64,000 nucleotides of DNA, taken from the NCBI RefSeq assembly GCF_017916295.1, contig NZ_JAFMSS010000003.1:248001-312000 (forward strand). Direction: 5' to 3'. A program made the position numbers and the translations under genes. Below, piece by piece: positions 50,894 through 59,677 of the stretch. Each line of letters starts with the position of its first letter. Position 1 is the stretch's first letter. The stretch comes from Rubellimicrobium arenae (GTDB taxonomy: Bacteria; Pseudomonadota; Alphaproteobacteria; Rhodobacterales; Rhodobacteraceae). The notes under the pieces were generated by a model. It was not told the DNA's origin and searched no databases. It saw only the letters and a program-made list of their open reading frames with translations.

Positions 50894-51796
50894 TCAGCGA
50901 ACCGGCGAGCTTTCCAATCGGGGATCGAGCGCCAGAGACGCCACGGCATAGGACTGCTCGGGGGGCAGCGTGCCCGGCCGAACCGGCGGGATCAACGAAG
51001 CCATGACGGCCAGCACAGGCTTGCAGTAGCTCTGGTCCTGCACCCATTCACGGATGTTCTCACGCAGTTCCGGGTTGGACATGGGTCCCCAGTCGGCGGC
51101 GATGCCCCGATCGTTCGCGGCGACGACGCCATCGCGGCTCACGGTGCGGGACATGATCCGGATGGCGCACTGGAGGTTGGCCTCGCCATCCCGCAAGGCC
51201 TCAGCCGAGGTGGCGTCGCAGCCGTAATGCCGCGCTGTCGCCGGCGAGATCTGGAGCAGTCCCTGCCAGGCTCCGCCGCCGCCCTGGGCGCGAGGGTTGA
51301 AGTTGCTTTCGTAGCGGGCCAGCGCGGAGACCGTGCCCACCCAGAAGGCCGCCCGCAGATGAGCCGGGTTCCGTTCGTAACCCGGGCACCAGCTCTCGAT
51401 GTCGGCAGGCACCAGGTCGGTCAGGTTGTGCGGGGCCGAGTCGATGGCCTTCATGGCCGCCTCGCTCCAGGCGTCGGCCTCACCATGACCATCCCATCGT
51501 GCGGCTGCCGTGAACACGGGCCGGGGCTCGGGACGGATCTTGGCGCCGCTCTGGACGGTGATCTCGACCGGGATGCTGCCCAGCGCACGAACCGGCGGCC
51601 GTTCGGGCACCTGGGCGGCCGGTGCCGTCGTCCGTTCCAGATCCGCGTGAACAGGCCCGGTAAGGTCCGCCTGGAACGAGACGGGTTGCAGGCCGGGTCC
51701 TGTCGGGGCCAGCGGCTCGGCAGAAGCCGCCAGCCCCGCGATCACGGCGAAGGTCCCCCCCAGGGTCCAACGTGCCACGTGCAGCGCACTCAACAT
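50894..51796 (-). CDS. Exported lytic transglycosylase-like protein (SLT domain), paralogue A
   Basis: A 300-residue exported protein: signal region (first about 25 residues), a Pro-rich linker (about 30-100), and a C-terminal SLT domain (about 130-260). The catalytic Glu is in SALARYESNFNP, followed by GLLQISPATARHYGC and the pattern AIRIMSRTVSRDGVV. Four Cys are conserved with the neighbouring paralogue, fitting two disulfides in the periplasm. The ATG at 51796 has GGGAGGTG; a TTG eight codons upstream is in frame. It probably cuts peptidoglycan glycan strands. Confidence 0.85.
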   Translation of the reverse strand: MLSALHVARWTLGGTFAVIAGLAASAEPLAPTGPGLQPVSFQADLTGPVHADLERTTAPAAQVPERPPVRALGSIPVEITVQSGAKIRPEPRPVFTAAARWDGHGEADAWSEAAMKAIDSAPHNLTDLVPADIESWCPGYERNPAHLRAAFWVGTVSALARYESNFNPRAQGGGGAWQGLLQISPATARHYGCDATSAEALRDGEANLQCAIRIMSRTVSRDGVVAANDRGIAADWGPMSNPELRENIREWVQDQSYCKPVLAVMASLIPPVRPGTLPPEQSYAVASLALDPRLESSPVR

Positions 51797-51880
51797 GTCA
51801 AACACCTCCCGATTCGCCAAACCGATATTTGTTTAGCATTTACAGAGACTTGGATGCCAAGCCTCACCTGGATTGGAAAG

Positions 51881-52507
51881 TCATCCGCGGCAGTAGCTCT
51901 GGCTTGACACCCATCCGGCCATCTGCTGGCGCTTGTCGGCCGAGGCGAACGGCCCCCAGTCGGCGGCGAATCCCCCGCCTCCGGCAGCCACCACGCCATC
52001 GCGCGTCACCGTCCGCGCGGCGATCTGCACCGCGCATTCCAAGTTTGCCGCGCCATCCGTCAGTTCGGACCCCGAGTCGGCATCGCAGCCGTAGCTCCGG
52101 GCGGTTCCGGGCGCGATCTGCACGAGACCGAACCATTGCCCTCCCCCGCCGACCGCATGGGGGTTCCAGGTGCTTTCGAAGCGGGCCAGCGCCGAGAGGA
52201 GCCCCGCCCAGAAGGCCGCGCGCTCCTGCGGAGCGGCCTCCGCATAGCCCGGGCACCAGGTTCCGATGTCCCCTGGAACCTCGGACAGCAGAGCCACGCC
52301 CTTTGTATGGATCGCGTCCAGCGTGGCCTCGGTCCATTGGTCCGTTTGCGGCCCCTGCTGGTCCCAGGCCATCGCCGGAAGGACCTCGGGCGCTGGCGCA
52401 ACTACCGGTTGCGACGCACAGGCCCCCAGAAGTGAAAGGGCAAGGAACGGAACCGCAACGCCAAGCGTTGCACATCTGACACGTGGTGTGTTTTCTTCGT
52501 CTTGCAT
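51881..52507 (-). CDS. Lipoprotein lytic transglycosylase-like protein (SLT domain), paralogue B
   Basis: A 208-residue paralogue of the downstream gene. It has a lipoprotein signal (LALSLLGAC, lipid Cys about residue 30) and an SLT domain with catalytic Glu in SALARFESTWNP and GLVQIAPGTARSYGC. The start is ATG 52507. It lies upstream of paralogue A on the same strand, with 84 bases between, so the two could be one transcript or separately expressed. One copy is lipid-anchored, the other appears soluble or signal-anchored. Confidence 0.85.
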   Translation of the reverse strand: MQDEENTPRVRCATLGVAVPFLALSLLGACASQPVVAPAPEVLPAMAWDQQGPQTDQWTEATLDAIHTKGVALLSEVPGDIGTWCPGYAEAAPQERAAFWAGLLSALARFESTWNPHAVGGGGQWFGLVQIAPGTARSYGCDADSGSELTDGAANLECAVQIAARTVTRDGVVAAGGGGFAADWGPFASADKRQQMAGWVSSQSYCRG

Positions 52508-52702
52508 GGCTGCATGACGAACCCTGTGCGTGGCCGGGGTAAACCCATGCTGACGCCAGACCCCGACTCTCGGCAGATTCCGGCCAGAGTCGCGGGGTCG
52601 TGATAAGCGGACTGTCGCCGGTCGAGGCCGAAAACCGGTCCTGCTTGCAGATTCCCGGCCATCCTCCTACGACGCTTGACGATTCTCGGAGGGAGGCTCC
52701 CG

Positions 52703-54214
52703 ATGCTTGATCTGTCGTCCGTTCCGGCGCCCAAGGCCAAAGTCATCGAAGGCGTGACAGGCCCGTGGGAAATCGTGATCGGCCTTGAGGTGCACGCTCA
52801 GGTTGCGACGGCCGCCAAGTTGTTCTCGGGCGCGTCGACCGCGGTGGGGGCCGAACCGAACTCCCAGGTGTCGTTCATCGACGCTGGGATGCCCGGGATG
52901 CTGCCCGTCATCAACGAAGGCTGCGTGGCGCAGGCCGTCCGCACCGGGCTGGGCCTCAGGGCTCAGATCAACCTGGTCTCGGCCTTCGACCGGAAGAACT
53001 ACTTCTATCCGGACCTGCCGCAGGGCTACCAGATCAGCCAACTGTACCACCCGCTGGTCGGAGAGGGCGAGGTGATCGTCGAGATGCCGGGCGGCACGGC
53101 CCGCCGTGTCCGGATCGAGCGCATCCATCTCGAACAGGATGCGGGCAAGTCGATCCACGACATGGACCCGACCATGTCCTTCGTGGACCTCAACCGGACG
53201 GGCGTCGCCCTCATGGAGATCGTCTCGCGCCCCGACATCCGGGGCCCTGAGGAGGCCGCCGCCTACGTCTCCAAGCTGCGGCAGATCATGCGGTACCTCG
53301 GCACCTGCGACGGCGACATGCAGCACGGCAACCTGCGGGCCGACGTGAACGTGTCCGTCTGCCGCCCCGGCGCCTGGGAGGCGTTCATGGCCGGCGACCC
53401 CTCGGGCCTCGGCACCCGTTGCGAGATCAAGAACATGAACTCGCTCCGCTTCATCCAGGCCGCCATCGACCACGAGGCGCGTCGCCAGATCGCGATCCTC
53501 GAGGATGGCGGGTCCGTCGTGCAGGAAACGCGACTTTACGATCCCGACAGGGGCGAGACCCGCTCGATGCGCTCCAAGGAAGAGGCGCATGACTACCGCT
53601 ACTTCCCGGACCCCGACCTCCTGCCGCTCGAGATCGAGCAGGCCTGGGTGGACGATCTCGCGGCCAACCTGCCGGAACTTCCCGACGAGAAGAAGGCCCG
53701 CTTCATCCGCGACTTCGGGCTGTCGGACTACGACGCCTCGGTCCTGACCGCCGACACCTCCGACGCCGCCTTCTTCGAGGCGGTGGCGCAAGGGCGCGAC
53801 GGCAAGATGGCCGCGAACTGGGTCATCAACGACCTCTTCGGCCGCCTCAAGAAGGAAGGGCACGAACTGTCCGACAGCCCGGTCTCGCCCGCGCAGCTCG
53901 GCGGCATCATCGACCTGATCGCCAGCGGCGACATCTCGGGCAAGATCGCCAAGGACCTCTTCGAGATCATCTACACCGAAGGTGGCGACCCGCGGGAGAT
54001 CGTCGAGTCGCGCGGCATGCGGCAGGTCACCGACGCCGGCGCCATCGAGAAGGCCGTCGACGAGGTCATCGCGGCCAATCCCGCGCAGGTCGAGAAGGCC
54101 AAGGCCAATCCCAAGCTGGCCGGATGGTTCGTAGGCCAGGTCATGAAGGTGACCGGCGGCAAGGCCAATCCGGCGGCCGTCAACGCGCTGGTCAACGCAA
54201 GGCTCGGCCTCTGA
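52703..54214 (+). CDS. gatB: Aspartyl/glutamyl-tRNA amidotransferase subunit B
   Basis: GatB subunit of the GatCAB enzyme, which converts Glu-tRNA(Gln) and Asp-tRNA(Asn) to the amidated forms. It has 503 residues with IVIGLEVHAQVATAAKLFSG, NYFYPDLPQGYQISQ, RCEIKNMNSLRF and the C-terminal YqeY-like tail domain. ATG 52703 follows GGAGGGAGG; the in-frame TTG upstream is not needed. gatA and gatC are not in the window. Confidence 0.97.
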   Translation: MLDLSSVPAPKAKVIEGVTGPWEIVIGLEVHAQVATAAKLFSGASTAVGAEPNSQVSFIDAGMPGMLPVINEGCVAQAVRTGLGLRAQINLVSAFDRKNYFYPDLPQGYQISQLYHPLVGEGEVIVEMPGGTARRVRIERIHLEQDAGKSIHDMDPTMSFVDLNRTGVALMEIVSRPDIRGPEEAAAYVSKLRQIMRYLGTCDGDMQHGNLRADVNVSVCRPGAWEAFMAGDPSGLGTRCEIKNMNSLRFIQAAIDHEARRQIAILEDGGSVVQETRLYDPDRGETRSMRSKEEAHDYRYFPDPDLLPLEIEQAWVDDLAANLPELPDEKKARFIRDFGLSDYDASVLTADTSDAAFFEAVAQGRDGKMAANWVINDLFGRLKKEGHELSDSPVSPAQLGGIIDLIASGDISGKIAKDLFEIIYTEGGDPREIVESRGMRQVTDAGAIEKAVDEVIAANPAQVEKAKANPKLAGWFVGQVMKVTGGKANPAAVNALVNARLGL

Positions 54215-54281
54215 ACTGCTGATCTCGTTGGACGAACCCCGACGGCCCGCTATCCTTTGGCGGGTCCAGGGGGTGCGACCG

Positions 54282-54713
54282 ATGCAGAGCCATGAATACC
54301 GTGTCATCCCGGCTCCGCGCCGCGGCGTGAAGGTCAAGGGCGCAAGGACGCCCGAGGACCGGTTCGCCCGCGCGGTCGAGGCCGAGATGAACCGCATGGC
54401 GCAGGACGGATGGGAGTTCGTCCGTTCGGACACCCTTCCCTGCGAACAGCGTCAGGGCTGGTTCGGAGGTCGCGTGACGGTGTTCCAGACCATGCTGGTG
54501 TTCCGCCGCGTGGCGCACGAGGCGGACCGCCTTGGCGCGGGGCAGCCGGTTCCGTTGCCTGCGCTGGTGCACTCCGTCCCCACGGCTCCAGTCTCGCCCA
54601 TGGTGGCGCAACGGACGCCGCCCTTGGTGCGCGAAGCTGTCGTGGCCTCGCCCCTTGGGGCCGAGCCGGCCCTGTCCGAATCGGTGCGCGACTCCCGCCT
54701 CGCGGCCGAGTAG
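54282..54713 (+). CDS. DUF4177 domain protein
   Basis: A 143-residue protein with an N-terminal DUF4177 domain (about 1-75: EYRVIPAPRRGVKVKGARTP, EAEMNRMAQDGWEFVRSDTL) and a Pro/Val/Ala-rich, probably disordered tail. Function unknown. The start MQSHEYRV at 54282 is chosen by homology. Convergent with bolA; only three bases separate the stops. Confidence 0.82.
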   Translation: MQSHEYRVIPAPRRGVKVKGARTPEDRFARAVEAEMNRMAQDGWEFVRSDTLPCEQRQGWFGGRVTVFQTMLVFRRVAHEADRLGAGQPVPLPALVHSVPTAPVSPMVAQRTPPLVREAVVASPLGAEPALSESVRDSRLAAE

Positions 54714-54716
54714 CCG

Positions 54717-54974
54717 TCAGGCCTCCACCTCGATCGCGAGGGCATGGATCCGGTCCATCACCTCGGACCCCAGCGCGGCGTGGATCGCGCGGTGGCGCTG
54801 GACCCGGCTCATGGAGGCGAAGGCAGGTGCGCCGATGCGGATGCGCCAATGAGTCTCGCCCCCTTCCCGCCAGCCGCCATGCCCCCTATGTCCCTCGCTC
54901 TCGTCGAGAACATCGAGCCGGGTGGGCTGGAAGGCGTCCACCAATCGTTGGCGCATTTCGTCTCCGATCCGCAT
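54717..54974 (-). CDS. BolA-family protein
   Basis: An 85-residue BolA protein, likely partner of a monothiol glutaredoxin in iron-sulfur handling or a stress morphogene. Motifs are LDVLDESEGHRGHGG and SRVQRHRAIHAALG with the conserved His. ATG 54974 follows GAGGAAAAAG. It is divergent from the J-domain protein, a pairing common in alphaproteobacteria upstream of cobS-cobT. Confidence 0.92.
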   Translation of the reverse strand: MRIGDEMRQRLVDAFQPTRLDVLDESEGHRGHGGWREGGETHWRIRIGAPAFASMSRVQRHRAIHAALGSEVMDRIHALAIEVEA

Positions 54975-55070
54975 CTTTTTCCTCAAGCCCCCTTCTATCC
55001 GCCGTCCCGATGACTAAACTCGCGCGTCCGGGACGGAAAGAGCAGGACAGCGAGCGAGCGTTACGTGAGC

Positions 55071-55706
55071 ATGGCAAAGAACGATCCCTTCGGCTTCGAC
55101 ATGTCAGTGTCGGCCTCCAAGAAGAAGAACCCGCGGGGCCGTCGCGGCATGACCGGGGCGTCGGAGACGTCGACCCGGGTCTGCGACCACGCCGGCTGCC
55201 AGGAGCGCGGTGCATTCCGCGCACCCAAGTCACCGGATTCACTCGACGACTTCTGGTGGTTCTGCAAGGACCACGTCCGCGAGTACAATCTCAAGTGGAA
55301 CTTCTTCCAGGGTGCTACCGAGCAGGAGTTCATCGACCAGGTCCAGAGCGACCGCGTCTGGGGCCGGGAAACCAAGCCCTTCGGCAAGAAGAGCGAGGAG
55401 CAGCGCGCCTGGGCCCGGCTCGGCATCGACGACCCCCATCAGGTCCTGGGGGAGAACGCGACCCGCAACGCCGGTCGGGCGGCCACGGCCGGCAGCCGCC
55501 GCCTTCCTCCGACCGAGCGCCGCGCCTGCGAGATTCTCGACGTGCGAGACACCGCGACCAAGACCGAGATCCGCAAGGCTTACAAAGCCCTGGTGAAGGT
55601 CCTGCACCCCGACATGAACGGCGGGGACCGAAGCCAGGAGGAGCAGCTCTCCGAAGTGGTCTGGGCCTGGGATCAGATCAAGGAAAGCCGCAACTTCAAG
55701 GACTGA
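55071..55706 (+). CDS. J-domain (DnaJ-like) protein
   Basis: A 211-residue co-chaperone-like protein with the J domain at the C-terminus (about 150-208), including the essential HPD in KVLHPDMNGGD. The N-terminal part holds a Cys/His region (VCDHAGCQERGAF, FWWFCKDHVREYNLKWNFFQ) that could bind metal. This C-terminal-J design is a known alphaproteobacterial family next to bolA and cobST. The start is ATG 55071, or GTG 55065. Confidence 0.9.
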   Translation: MAKNDPFGFDMSVSASKKKNPRGRRGMTGASETSTRVCDHAGCQERGAFRAPKSPDSLDDFWWFCKDHVREYNLKWNFFQGATEQEFIDQVQSDRVWGRETKPFGKKSEEQRAWARLGIDDPHQVLGENATRNAGRAATAGSRRLPPTERRACEILDVRDTATKTEIRKAYKALVKVLHPDMNGGDRSQEEQLSEVVWAWDQIKESRNFKD

Positions 55707-55841
55707 CGCCCGTCAGGAGGCGGCCGGGAGAGGTGCGAGCCGTAGGGCTCAAGCCTCCTTCCCGACCGCAGGCCGCCCCGTCCGACCGGGGCCGCCCAGC
55801 CAAGGATAAGGCGAAGCGAGCTGGAGTCCCGCGCCGGTCCG

Positions 55842-56534
55842 TCACAGGCCTGTGATCGGTCCGATCGCAACGACGGGTCCGGTGGCCTGCCCGGTCGGAG
55901 AGCCTCCGAGCGGCTCGATCGAGACCGCGAGGGCATTGTCCTCGAACTGCGGGATCAGATCGGCACGCACTTCGATGACGCCCGCCGCGTCGCGCGGCAG
56001 GACGCCCAAGGAGGTGGTCGAGTTGTCGTCGACATGAACCAGCCAGAGTTCGAGATCCCGTCCTTCGGGCACGGTTCCTGCCGTGCGCTCGACCTCGAGG
56101 CGACCGGTCTCGCGGTCGAAGGCGGCCTGCACGACCAAGGAGTCATCCTCGGCCGCGATCCGGGCGGTCAGGTCGGGGGTCCCCTGTGCCGTCCACAGGT
56201 TGGGCCCGAGGGCCAGGATGGCCAGCCCGGCCGCGGCGAGCCCGCCCAGCAGCCAGGGCCAAACGCCAAGGCGCTGCAGCAGGCCAGCCGGTCTTTCGTC
56301 CGGGAACAGCCTTCGGGTGACGCGTTCCTGCAGGTCCCTGGGGGGCGTCACGGGCGCGATGTCCTCGGCCAGGGCCGCGAAGTGCTCGGTCCAGTCCCGC
56401 ACCATCTCCCGGAAGGCAGGATCCTCGACAAGCCGGTCCTCGGCCGCGGACCGCTCCGCGGGATCGAGGAGGCCCAGGACGTATTCGGCAGCCAGACCGA
56501 CGTCGTCCTCCCGTTCCGCATCCCATCCGCTCAT
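55842..56534 (-). CDS. Anti-sigma factor, RskA-like
   Basis: A 230-residue membrane-anchored anti-sigma factor. The cytoplasmic N-terminal sigma-binding part (about 1-95: EYVLGLLDPAERSAAEDRLV) precedes one membrane helix (about 100-120) and a periplasmic RskA domain (VVQAAFDRETGRLEVERTAG, LELWLVHVDDNSTTSLGVLP). The ATG at 56534 overlaps the sigma gene stop (ATGA). It holds the partner sigma factor at the membrane until an unknown signal. Confidence 0.9.
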   Translation of the reverse strand: MSGWDAEREDDVGLAAEYVLGLLDPAERSAAEDRLVEDPAFREMVRDWTEHFAALAEDIAPVTPPRDLQERVTRRLFPDERPAGLLQRLGVWPWLLGGLAAAGLAILALGPNLWTAQGTPDLTARIAAEDDSLVVQAAFDRETGRLEVERTAGTVPEGRDLELWLVHVDDNSTTSLGVLPRDAAGVIEVRADLIPQFEDNALAVSIEPLGGSPTGQATGPVVAIGPITGL

Positions 56535-57076
56535 GACGCCAGACACTCCCGAAGCTTCAGGAGACCGCGCCGGAGCCAGGTGCGGATGGTGTTCAACGGC
56601 ACGTCGTACCGATGGGCGAGGTCGACATAGGCTTCGCCCCCCAGATAGCAGCGGCGGATGGCGTCCGCCCGGTCTGGTGGCAACGTCCGAAGGCAATCTC
56701 CGATCCGTCCGCGGACCGAAGCGGCGACCACGGCCTCCTCGGGGTTCGGCGCGCCGTCCGCAACCTCGATCACCTCGTCGATGGGGGCGGCCCGCTGACT
56801 GCGCCGGGCCCGCAGGCGGTCGATGGCATGGTTCCGCGCGACCGTGATCAGCCAGGTCATGGGGCTCAGCCCATTCGACCTGTAGCGGTCCGCGTTGTGC
56901 CAAAGCTTCACGAAGATCTCCTGGAGTGCGTCCTCGGCCTCTGCCCGATCATCCAAGACACGCAGGACCACTCCGAAGAGTTTCGCGGACGTGGCTTCAT
57001 AGAGCGCCGTCAGCGCCCGCCGGTCGCCGATCGCCATGCGGGCGATCATGTTCTCGATCTCCGTCAGGCTGTTCAT
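56531..57076 (-). CDS. ECF RNA polymerase sigma factor (SigK/RpoE-like)
   Basis: A 181-residue extracytoplasmic-function sigma factor with region 2 (AEAEDALQEIFVKLWHNADR, MTWLITVARNHAIDRLRARR) and region 4 (LPPDRADAIRRCYLGGEAYV, NTIRTWLRRGLLKLRECL). The ATG at 57076 has GGGGAGGC. It is coupled to the RskA-like anti-sigma gene. The pair lies between the J-domain gene and cobS, two genes that are often closer in relatives. Confidence 0.92.
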   Translation of the reverse strand: MNSLTEIENMIARMAIGDRRALTALYEATSAKLFGVVLRVLDDRAEAEDALQEIFVKLWHNADRYRSNGLSPMTWLITVARNHAIDRLRARRSQRAAPIDEVIEVADGAPNPEEAVVAASVRGRIGDCLRTLPPDRADAIRRCYLGGEAYVDLAHRYDVPLNTIRTWLRRGLLKLRECLAS

Positions 57077-57384
57077 GTCGCCTCCCCGCGCCACATTGCC
57101 CATGACGCCGCGCAAGGCAATCATCTCCTGAGCGAAGCGGACAGGATGCGGCGTTCAGGCCGCCCGATGGGGTGACATCCACGCTGGCCTGACGAACGAT
57201 GCCGTCCAACGCAGGACCATCTGAGCCCGGGCATCCGGCCATCGCCCTGAGGGGATCGGCTGGGTCGCCCATGAACAGTCCCAGGTTCCCCGCCCCCTTG
57301 CGGCGGGGGAGGAACAGAATAAGAAAGCCCTGACCCGCAACGTCGCCGCGCTATGTCGGCAGACGACTGAGGAGATGGGAAACG
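57077..57384. other. Divergent promoter region of the sigma operon and cobS
   Basis: About 308 bases without a gene. It contains one GC-rich hairpin (CCCCGCC, 7-base loop, GGCGGGG; 57288-57308). No B12-box-like element (GCCACTG) was found on either strand, so a cobalamin riboswitch before cobS is unlikely. Confidence 0.45.
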
Positions 57385-58359
57385 ATGACCGATCCGAACG
57401 CCAGGCCCACCGAGGAAATCTCCGTCCGGGAGGTCTTCGGCATCGAAACCGACATGAAGGCCAAGGGCTTTGCGGAACGGACCGACCGCGTTCCCGAGAT
57501 CGACCCGACCTACAAGTTCGACCCTGACACGACGCTCGCCATCCTGGCGGGGTTTGCCTACAACCGGCGCGTCATGATCCAGGGCTACCACGGCACCGGG
57601 AAGTCCACGCATATCGAACAGGTGGCCGCACGGCTCAACTGGCCCACGGTGCGCGTGAACCTCGACAGCCACATCAGCCGGATCGACCTGATCGGCAAGG
57701 ACGCGATCCGACTGCATGACGGCAAGCAGGTCACCGAGTTCCAGGAAGGCATCCTGCCCTGGGCGCTGCGGAACCCCTGCGCCATCGTCTTTGACGAATA
57801 CGACGCCGGCCGCCCCGACGTGATGTTCGTGATCCAGCGCGTGCTGGAAACCGACGGCAAGCTCACGCTCATGGACCAGAACCAGATCCTGAACCCGCAC
57901 CCGTCCTTCCGCCTGTTCGCGACCGCGAACACGGTCGGCCTGGGCGACACGACGGGCCTTTACCACGGTACGCAGCAGATCAACCAGGCGCAGATGGACC
58001 GCTGGTCCCTGGTCGCCACGCTCAACTACCTCAGCCATGACGCAGAAGCCGCGATCGTGCTGGCCAAGAACCCGCATTACAACACCGACAAGGGCCGCAA
58101 GGTCATCAACCAGATGGTGACCGTCGCGGACCTGACCCGGACGGCCTTCATGAACGGCGACCTGTCCACCGTGATGTCCCCCCGGACCGTGATCAACTGG
58201 GCCCAGAACGCCGAGATCTTCCGCAACGTGGGCTACGCGTTCCGGCTCTCGTTCCTCAACAAATGCGACGAACTCGAACGCCAGACGGTGGCCGAGTTCT
58301 ACCAGCGCTGCTTTGCCGAGGAGCTTCCCGAAAGCGCCGTCGCCATGGCGATGCGGTGA
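57385..58359 (+). CDS. cobS: Aerobic cobaltochelatase subunit CobS
   Basis: AAA+ ATPase subunit that, with CobT and CobN, inserts cobalt into hydrogenobyrinic acid diamide in aerobic B12 synthesis. It has 324 residues, the usual length. Walker A is GYHGTGKSTH, Walker B is IVFDEYDAGRPDVMF, and LFATANTVGLGDTTGLYHGT is typical. Its stop overlaps a GTG start of a small exported protein (GTGA). cobT lies 2.3 kb downstream instead of next to it. Confidence 0.97.
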   Translation: MTDPNARPTEEISVREVFGIETDMKAKGFAERTDRVPEIDPTYKFDPDTTLAILAGFAYNRRVMIQGYHGTGKSTHIEQVAARLNWPTVRVNLDSHISRIDLIGKDAIRLHDGKQVTEFQEGILPWALRNPCAIVFDEYDAGRPDVMFVIQRVLETDGKLTLMDQNQILNPHPSFRLFATANTVGLGDTTGLYHGTQQINQAQMDRWSLVATLNYLSHDAEAAIVLAKNPHYNTDKGRKVINQMVTVADLTRTAFMNGDLSTVMSPRTVINWAQNAEIFRNVGYAFRLSFLNKCDELERQTVAEFYQRCFAEELPESAVAMAMR

Positions 58360-58727
58360 CCCCTCGGGCGTCCCTCTGCGGGGCGCCCCTGGCCGGCCTG
58401 ATGGTCGGCCTCCTTGCTGCTGGCGACGGACGCGCGGACACCATCCCGCCCTACCCTCCCTCGACCTGCGCGGCACTGTGGGAGGGCTATGCCGACGTGC
58501 TGGGCGACGAGGGAGAACGCGCCCTGGCCGCGCGGTTCAGGGCCGCATCGGTCAAGCTGATCGGCGCGACCGAAACCGATGCCCTGATCGACGAACGTAG
58601 GCCGTGGATGCGCGATCTGCTGGCCGCTTACGTCTATGATCAGGATGACCAGAGCCGGGACCTCTTCGAACGGCTCGTCACGGGCTGCGGACGGCTCGAA
58701 GCCGACCTGCCCTACCTCGGCCCCTGA
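58356..58727 (+). CDS. Small exported protein coupled to cobS, unknown
   Basis: A 123-residue protein starting at GTG 58356, which overlaps the cobS stop. It has a signal peptide (LAGLMVGLLAAGDGRA) and a mature part of about 100 residues with CAALWEGYADVLGDEGERAL and a second Cys in VTGCGRLEADLPYLGP, which may form a disulfide. No family recognised. The coupling suggests co-expression with cobS, yet its export makes a direct role in cobalt insertion doubtful. Overlaps the convergent sorting-tail gene by 16 bases. Confidence 0.75.
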   Translation: MTPRASLCGAPLAGLMVGLLAAGDGRADTIPPYPPSTCAALWEGYADVLGDEGERALAARFRAASVKLIGATETDALIDERRPWMRDLLAAYVYDQDDQSRDLFERLVTGCGRLEADLPYLGP

Positions 58728-59476
58728 CGCCGCCATCCAGCGACCAGTCCGCCCAGGATCAGCACGCCGCCATAGAGCGGCAATCCTGCCGGGAGCGGCA
58801 CGGGCGCGACATCGTCCCCTCTGGGCGCGTCGGGAATGGCCTGAAAGTTGTCGATCCTGCCGTCGATGCAGCTGGAGGACTCGAACAGCTCGTAGCCACA
58901 GGCGTAGACGAACCCATCCTCGCGCAGAGCCGGAAATTCGAACTCCTCCCCCAGAAGCAGGATGTTGAGGCTCGAGATCCCGGCGAAGTCGGACGAGACC
59001 TCGTATACGCCCGAGAAGGAGGGCGTATCGGCCCCGAACAGCGCCTGGGCGACAAGGGCGCCGTCGCGGTATCCCGTAATGCGGACATGGTTGTAGGCGA
59101 AAGGTTCGAAGCCGACGTCCTGTCCTCTGGCAGCCGCCGTGACCAGCGCCTCGACCTCGTCGGACGTGCAAGCGGGACAAGGTGCCCTGACCACGCTCCG
59201 GCTGGCCGAAAGCTCGAACGCCAATGGCGTGAAATAGGTGCCGGGGTCCGCGGTGAAGGTGGTTTCGGGAACAAAGTCCCAGTTGTCCAGCGTGAGGTAG
59301 GGCCGGATCAGGCCATAGAGGCCCCAGTTCCGATCCTGGTAGGCGATATTGCCCACCTGTCCGTAGCCGAAGCTGTCCGGATCGAGCAGATCGTCGAAGT
59401 TGATCGTCACGGTGGCGGCCTGGGCCAGACCTGGCCCCAGCAGCATCGCGGCGAGAAGCGTGACCGTCCAGGCCAT
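58712..59476 (-). CDS. Exported protein with VPLPA-CTERM sorting signal
   Basis: A 254-residue protein with a signal peptide (ends LLGPGLAQA), a beta-rich domain of the PEP-CTERM bearing type (TINFDDLLDPDSFGYGQVGN; two Cys in APCPACTSDE) and a textbook tail: VAPVPLPAGLPLYGGVLILG, then GLVAGWRRQGPR. Relatives are cut by an exosortase and delivered to the cell surface. ATG 59476 follows GCAGGAGG. It lies inside the cobS-cobT gap, on the opposite strand. Confidence 0.85.
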   Translation of the reverse strand: MAWTVTLLAAMLLGPGLAQAATVTINFDDLLDPDSFGYGQVGNIAYQDRNWGLYGLIRPYLTLDNWDFVPETTFTADPGTYFTPLAFELSASRSVVRAPCPACTSDEVEALVTAAARGQDVGFEPFAYNHVRITGYRDGALVAQALFGADTPSFSGVYEVSSDFAGISSLNILLLGEEFEFPALREDGFVYACGYELFESSSCIDGRIDNFQAIPDAPRGDDVAPVPLPAGLPLYGGVLILGGLVAGWRRQGPR

Positions 59477-59609
59477 GGCATCCTCCTGCGCGTGAGCATG
59501 GCTGATGCTCGGGCGACCGGGACGCTGACGCAACGGTTACGATGTAGAACGGCAACCTCGGCCGAGTTCCGCCGACCCATAGGTTCAACTGCGGACTGGC
59601 CCCAGAGCC

Positions 59610-59638
59610 AGGCCGCCCGGAATGGACCCGGGCGGCCT
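59610..59638. terminator. Hairpin terminator after the FMN reductase gene
   Basis: A perfect 11-base-pair stem AGGCCGCCCGG / CCGGGCGGCCT with a 7-base loop, 40 bases after the reductase stop on the minus strand. No T-run. Confidence 0.6.
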
Positions 59639-59677
59639 GTCAGCCCTCCGACCTGGGCCGGATAGCCGAGAGAGGGC

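Noticed and set aside
57077..57384. Cobalamin riboswitch before cobS
   Set aside because: No B12-box-like sequence or extended fold was found; the only hairpin is a short GC stem.
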